IMG/VR virus record: IMGVR_UViG_3300035670_000291
Span: 1-52,487 of that record
Reading direction: 5' to 3' (one strand)
Length of the DNA: 52,487 nt
Source of the DNA: a virus
Positions 50,808 to 52,487 of the stretch are shown here, in pieces. The translations under genes and the position numbers were made by a program. Under the pieces are notes generated by a model. That model searched no databases. It had not been told where the DNA came from and was given only the letters and a program-made list of their open reading frames with translations. Each line of letters opens with the position of its first letter. The first letter of the stretch is position 1.

Positions 50808-51035
50808 CTACTTATATTGGAATTTGAATTTATGAATTTGATTAGGGGTTAAAGTTTTATCACATTGTTTGTTGATAAAAGATTGAGCATCTTTTTTAGT
50901 GGTGAAAAACTTATTGGTATCATTAGGACCAGTTACCCTATACACAATGTATTTATAAGGTACAAAGTTTTCTTCGGCAAGTGCGAGAACCTTTGTAGTT
51001 TTTGTAATTTTGAATTTTGATTTGATAGAATTCAT
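50808..51035 (-). CDS. Hypothetical small basic protein
   Basis: 75 residues from the ATG at 51035 (MNSIKSKFKITKTTK). Rich in Lys, Thr, Phe; KFFTTKKDAQSFINKQCDKT resembles short domains of phage proteins but no family is recognised. A longer start at 51077 is less likely. Confidence 0.6.
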   Translation of the reverse strand: MNSIKSKFKITKTTKVLALAEENFVPYKYIVYRVTGPNDTNKFFTTKKDAQSFINKQCDKTLTPNQIHKFKFQYK

Positions 51036-51087
51036 ATTAATGTTGTTTGATGTTGTGAATGAATGTAGGAAATACAAAAGGCTGATA

Positions 51088-51459
51088 TTAATAACCAGCC
51101 ACTTTGTTAATGAATTCGTTTGAAAAACCTAAAGGTTTCAATTCAGAACGAAGTTCTTTCATAAACTTTTTAGGAATACGACCCATTGAAATAGGATATT
51201 CAGAAAGGATATTCTTCAAAGTAGTAGTTTCCTGTTTGAAGATAGAAAGAAACGCCATAGCTTCTTTCATTTTAGTTTTGTTAGCACATTTGATAACGTA
51301 CTTTTTACCTAAAAAATCGGTAAATTCTACTACCGTCAAAGGTTTAACTGAATTAGACATTTTAGAAGCTGAGAAATTCTTAAAAGGATTCTCAATAAGG
51401 TTACCTAAACGATTTGAAGATTTGATACCTTCGTTGAACTGAATTTGAAACTTACTCAT
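51088..51459 (-). CDS. Hypothetical basic protein, first gene of the accessory cluster
   Basis: 123 residues, basic, with a beta-rich middle (VVEFTDFLGKKYVIKCANKT) and a helical C-terminus (SNEFINKVAGY). No known family. It is transcribed from a perfect host-type promoter 45 nt upstream and begins the leftward accessory gene run next to the repeat region. Confidence 0.65.
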   Translation of the reverse strand: MSKFQIQFNEGIKSSNRLGNLIENPFKNFSASKMSNSVKPLTVVEFTDFLGKKYVIKCANKTKMKEAMAFLSIFKQETTTLKNILSEYPISMGRIPKKFMKELRSELKPLGFSNEFINKVAGY

Positions 51460-51504
51460 ATATAAAAAATTTTAATGTGTGGTTGGTTGGTGAATGAATA
51501 TATA

Positions 51505-51535
51505 CAAATATACGAAGATCCATAATACTGGCCAA
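51505..51535 (-). promoter_or_regulatory. Host-type promoter TTG-N20-TATATTTG
   Basis: Minus-strand TTG at 51535-51533, 20-nt spacer, TATATTTG at 51512-51505, about 45 nt before the ATG at 51459. It borders the repeat-rich control region. Confidence 0.7.
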
Positions 51536-51555
51536 ATTTTGAGAAAAAAAAGTTT

Positions 51556-51836
51556 ATTGACAATCAATCACTTATACATATTTCTTTTTGTAATACCTGT
51601 AACTCGTTGATTGTCAATAAAAAATTTTTGAATATAGGGAAAACTGTAAAGGCCTGGAAATCAACGAGTTACGATTTTTCTATTTAACATAATATAATAT
51701 ATCAGTAAAACCACGCTTTTCCAGGCATAACTCATTGATTGTCAACCCTTTCCCTATTTAACATAATAACACGTTATATACGGAATGCAACTCATTGATT
51801 ATCAACGTTTTACGCATAACTAATTGATTCTTAATA
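51556..51836. repeat. Iteron-like repeat region, candidate replication origin/control region
   Basis: Imperfect copies of TAACTCATTGATTGTCAA at 51599, 51727, 51788 and 51816 (plus), an inverted copy at 51672-51658 and a partial one at 51556-51570. GTAACTCGTTGATT (51599-51612) and AATCAACGAGTTAC (51659-51672) are a perfect 14-bp inverted repeat. GCCTGGAAA / TTTCCAGGC (51652-51660, 51718-51726) is another. CTATTTAACATAATA recurs exactly at 51680 and 51754. The region is A+T-rich and has no ORF. This is typical of an origin with initiator-binding sites or of a repressor-controlled switch; which one is unknown. Confidence 0.7.
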
Positions 51837-51940
51837 CTTTATGAATTAGAAAATTTTTATATCTAATCAGTATCCTTTTAGATAATTTCTATTTCACATC
51901 ACAGTCAAATTAAATTTTATCTAATGATCACCCGGAAAGT

Positions 51941-51953
51941 TAGACCAGGTCTA
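51941..51953. promoter_or_regulatory. Operator-like palindrome TAGACC-A-GGTCTA
   Basis: Perfect 6-bp dyad just upstream of the plus-strand promoter at 51957-51987. A half-site TAGACCGG recurs at 52021-52028. Confidence 0.5.
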
Positions 51954-51956
51954 CGT

Positions 51957-51987
51957 TTGGCAATATCATTTATTTTTCGTATCTTGC
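51957..51987 (+). promoter_or_regulatory. Plus-strand host-type promoter TTG-N20-TATCTTGC
   Basis: TTG at 51957-51959, 20-nt spacer, TATCTTGC at 51980-51987. It would drive rightward transcription across 51993-52278, where no convincing plus-strand gene exists. The first bases downstream can fold (TCAAAC ... GTTTGA at 51987-52013). Confidence 0.5.
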
Positions 51988-52081
51988 TCAAACCCTTATC
52001 AGGCTTGCGTTTGAAGGGATTAGACCGGTGAAGCAAAATAAAATTACTTGCGCAACTAATCTCCCTTATCCCCTTTACCCC

Positions 52082-52150
52082 TTATCGCAATGTTTTCTCT
52101 TATTGCAAAAAATTGTTTGCGCAGTGTGTTTGGGTGGGACTTTGCGATAA
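52082..52150. repeat. Inverted repeat TTATCGCAA / TTGCGATAA
   Basis: Arms at 52082-52090 and 52142-52150, with a related TTATTGCAA between them. The rest of 51837-52278 shows no gene; the plus-strand frame 52090-52371 looks like a shadow with repetitive Leu/Ile/Phe content. Confidence 0.5.
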
Positions 52151-52278
52151 ACGTTTCTATGCATTATACGCCATTACCGTTTATTATTCTTTTATACCCT
52201 ATCATAATTATTTTTATAGGGATTCCATTTTTATACACTCTTTCCCACTTACTTACACTTTCACCCACTTTTTTACTC

Positions 52279-52487
52279 TTATTGTTTATTTTGATACGTC
52301 TTTTCACTTTGATACACTATTTCACTTATTTCTTTCCATTCTTGCTCATCTATCTTATCTCCATTCAATAAATAGAAATTAGTTTGGGGTAATTCGTTTT
52401 GTATAAATAAGATATGATAATCTTTACTTATTGGTGAGTTAGATATTGTTTCAGTAAACATTCTTATCTTTTCTTGTGGAAATTGAT
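52279..52487 (-). CDS. Partial hypothetical protein (5' end outside the window)
   Basis: The minus-strand frame is open from the right edge to the stop at 52279 (about 68 codons visible). An ATG at 52461 is in frame but the frame continues upstream of it without a stop, so the true start may lie beyond the window. The visible part (DYHILFIQNELPQTNFYLLN then EQEWKEISEIVYQSEKTYQN) reads like the C-terminal end of a real protein. Not recognised. Confidence 0.6.
   Translation of the reverse strand, partial: QFPQEKIRMFTETISNSPISKDYHILFIQNELPQTNFYLLNGDKIDEQEWKEISEIVYQSEKTYQNKQ

Noticed and set aside
52090-52371. Plus-strand frames of 93 and 89 codons
   Set aside because: Extremely Leu/Ile/Phe-rich, two overlapping frames of the same kind, and antisense to a credible partial minus-strand gene. 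A plus-strand promoter upstream keeps a small doubt.
1-52487. CRISPR array, insertion sequences, integrase or lysogeny module
   Set aside because: No regularly spaced identical repeats with unique spacers, no transposase or integrase motifs; the iterons at 51556-51836 are irregular and both-stranded.

Overview
The window is one contiguous piece of a large tailed-phage genome with a contractile (T4-like, myovirus) tail. The evidence is a baseplate set (gp6/J-like wedge, gp25-like wedge, gp5-like OB-fold hub), a gp55-like late sigma factor, a gp46/gp47-type recombination nuclease, a zinc-finger/Toprim primase and giant tail fibres. The host is most likely a member of the Bacteroidota: the DNA is A+T-rich, genes lack Shine-Dalgarno sequences and start behind A-rich leaders, and several genes follow a promoter of the form TTG-N19/20-TAnnTTTG, the pattern known from Bacteroides and Flavobacterium. 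Almost every gene is on the minus strand, so transcription runs right to left. The one clear exception is a small ribbon-helix-helix gene at 13343-13522.

Layout, left to right. 1-13251: distal tail and late proteins, namely a partial multidomain protein (nucleotidyltransferase, HExxH peptidase, KxDG ligase-like motif), a Thr/Pro-linker protein and a 2977-residue tail fibre with a C-terminal S74 chaperone. 13343-18441: DNA metabolism embedded in the tail region, with an RHH protein, a single-chain Mre11-Rad50 (gp47-gp46) nuclease, primase, a SET-domain protein and a T7 endonuclease I-like resolvase. 18445-36055: tail and baseplate genes. 36099-42162: gp55 sigma factor, peptide deformylase, UV-damage endonuclease, a membrane coiled-coil protein with a Ca-binding-type tail, Hsp20, an HD hydrolase and small proteins. 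42281-44892: a compact six-gene operon in which two proteins share a leader resembling a capsid-targeting sequence; one of them weakly resembles ADP-ribosyltransferases. 44988-45205: a G+C-rich intergenic island that folds into several hairpins on the minus strand and looks like an undescribed structured RNA. 45231-51459: a string of small accessory genes with one atypical tRNA, one 106-nt tRNA-like element, a metalloprotease-like protein and a GIY-YIG nuclease. 51460-52278: an 820-bp non-coding region with iteron-like repeats, long inverted repeats and a plus-strand promoter, a candidate origin/control region. A second partial gene runs off the right edge.

How the parts work together. Two promoter families can be read by eye. 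Host-like promoters precede the primase, the UV endonuclease and several accessory genes. A different motif, (G/T)ATATTTAT on the coding strand, lies 0-26 nt upstream of the first gene of nearly every late/structural transcription unit and is a good candidate for the site used by the gp55-like sigma factor encoded here. Intrinsic terminators at 20016, 40114, 46719 and 50329 separate units. Family assignments come from recognising motifs in translations; no database search was possible.
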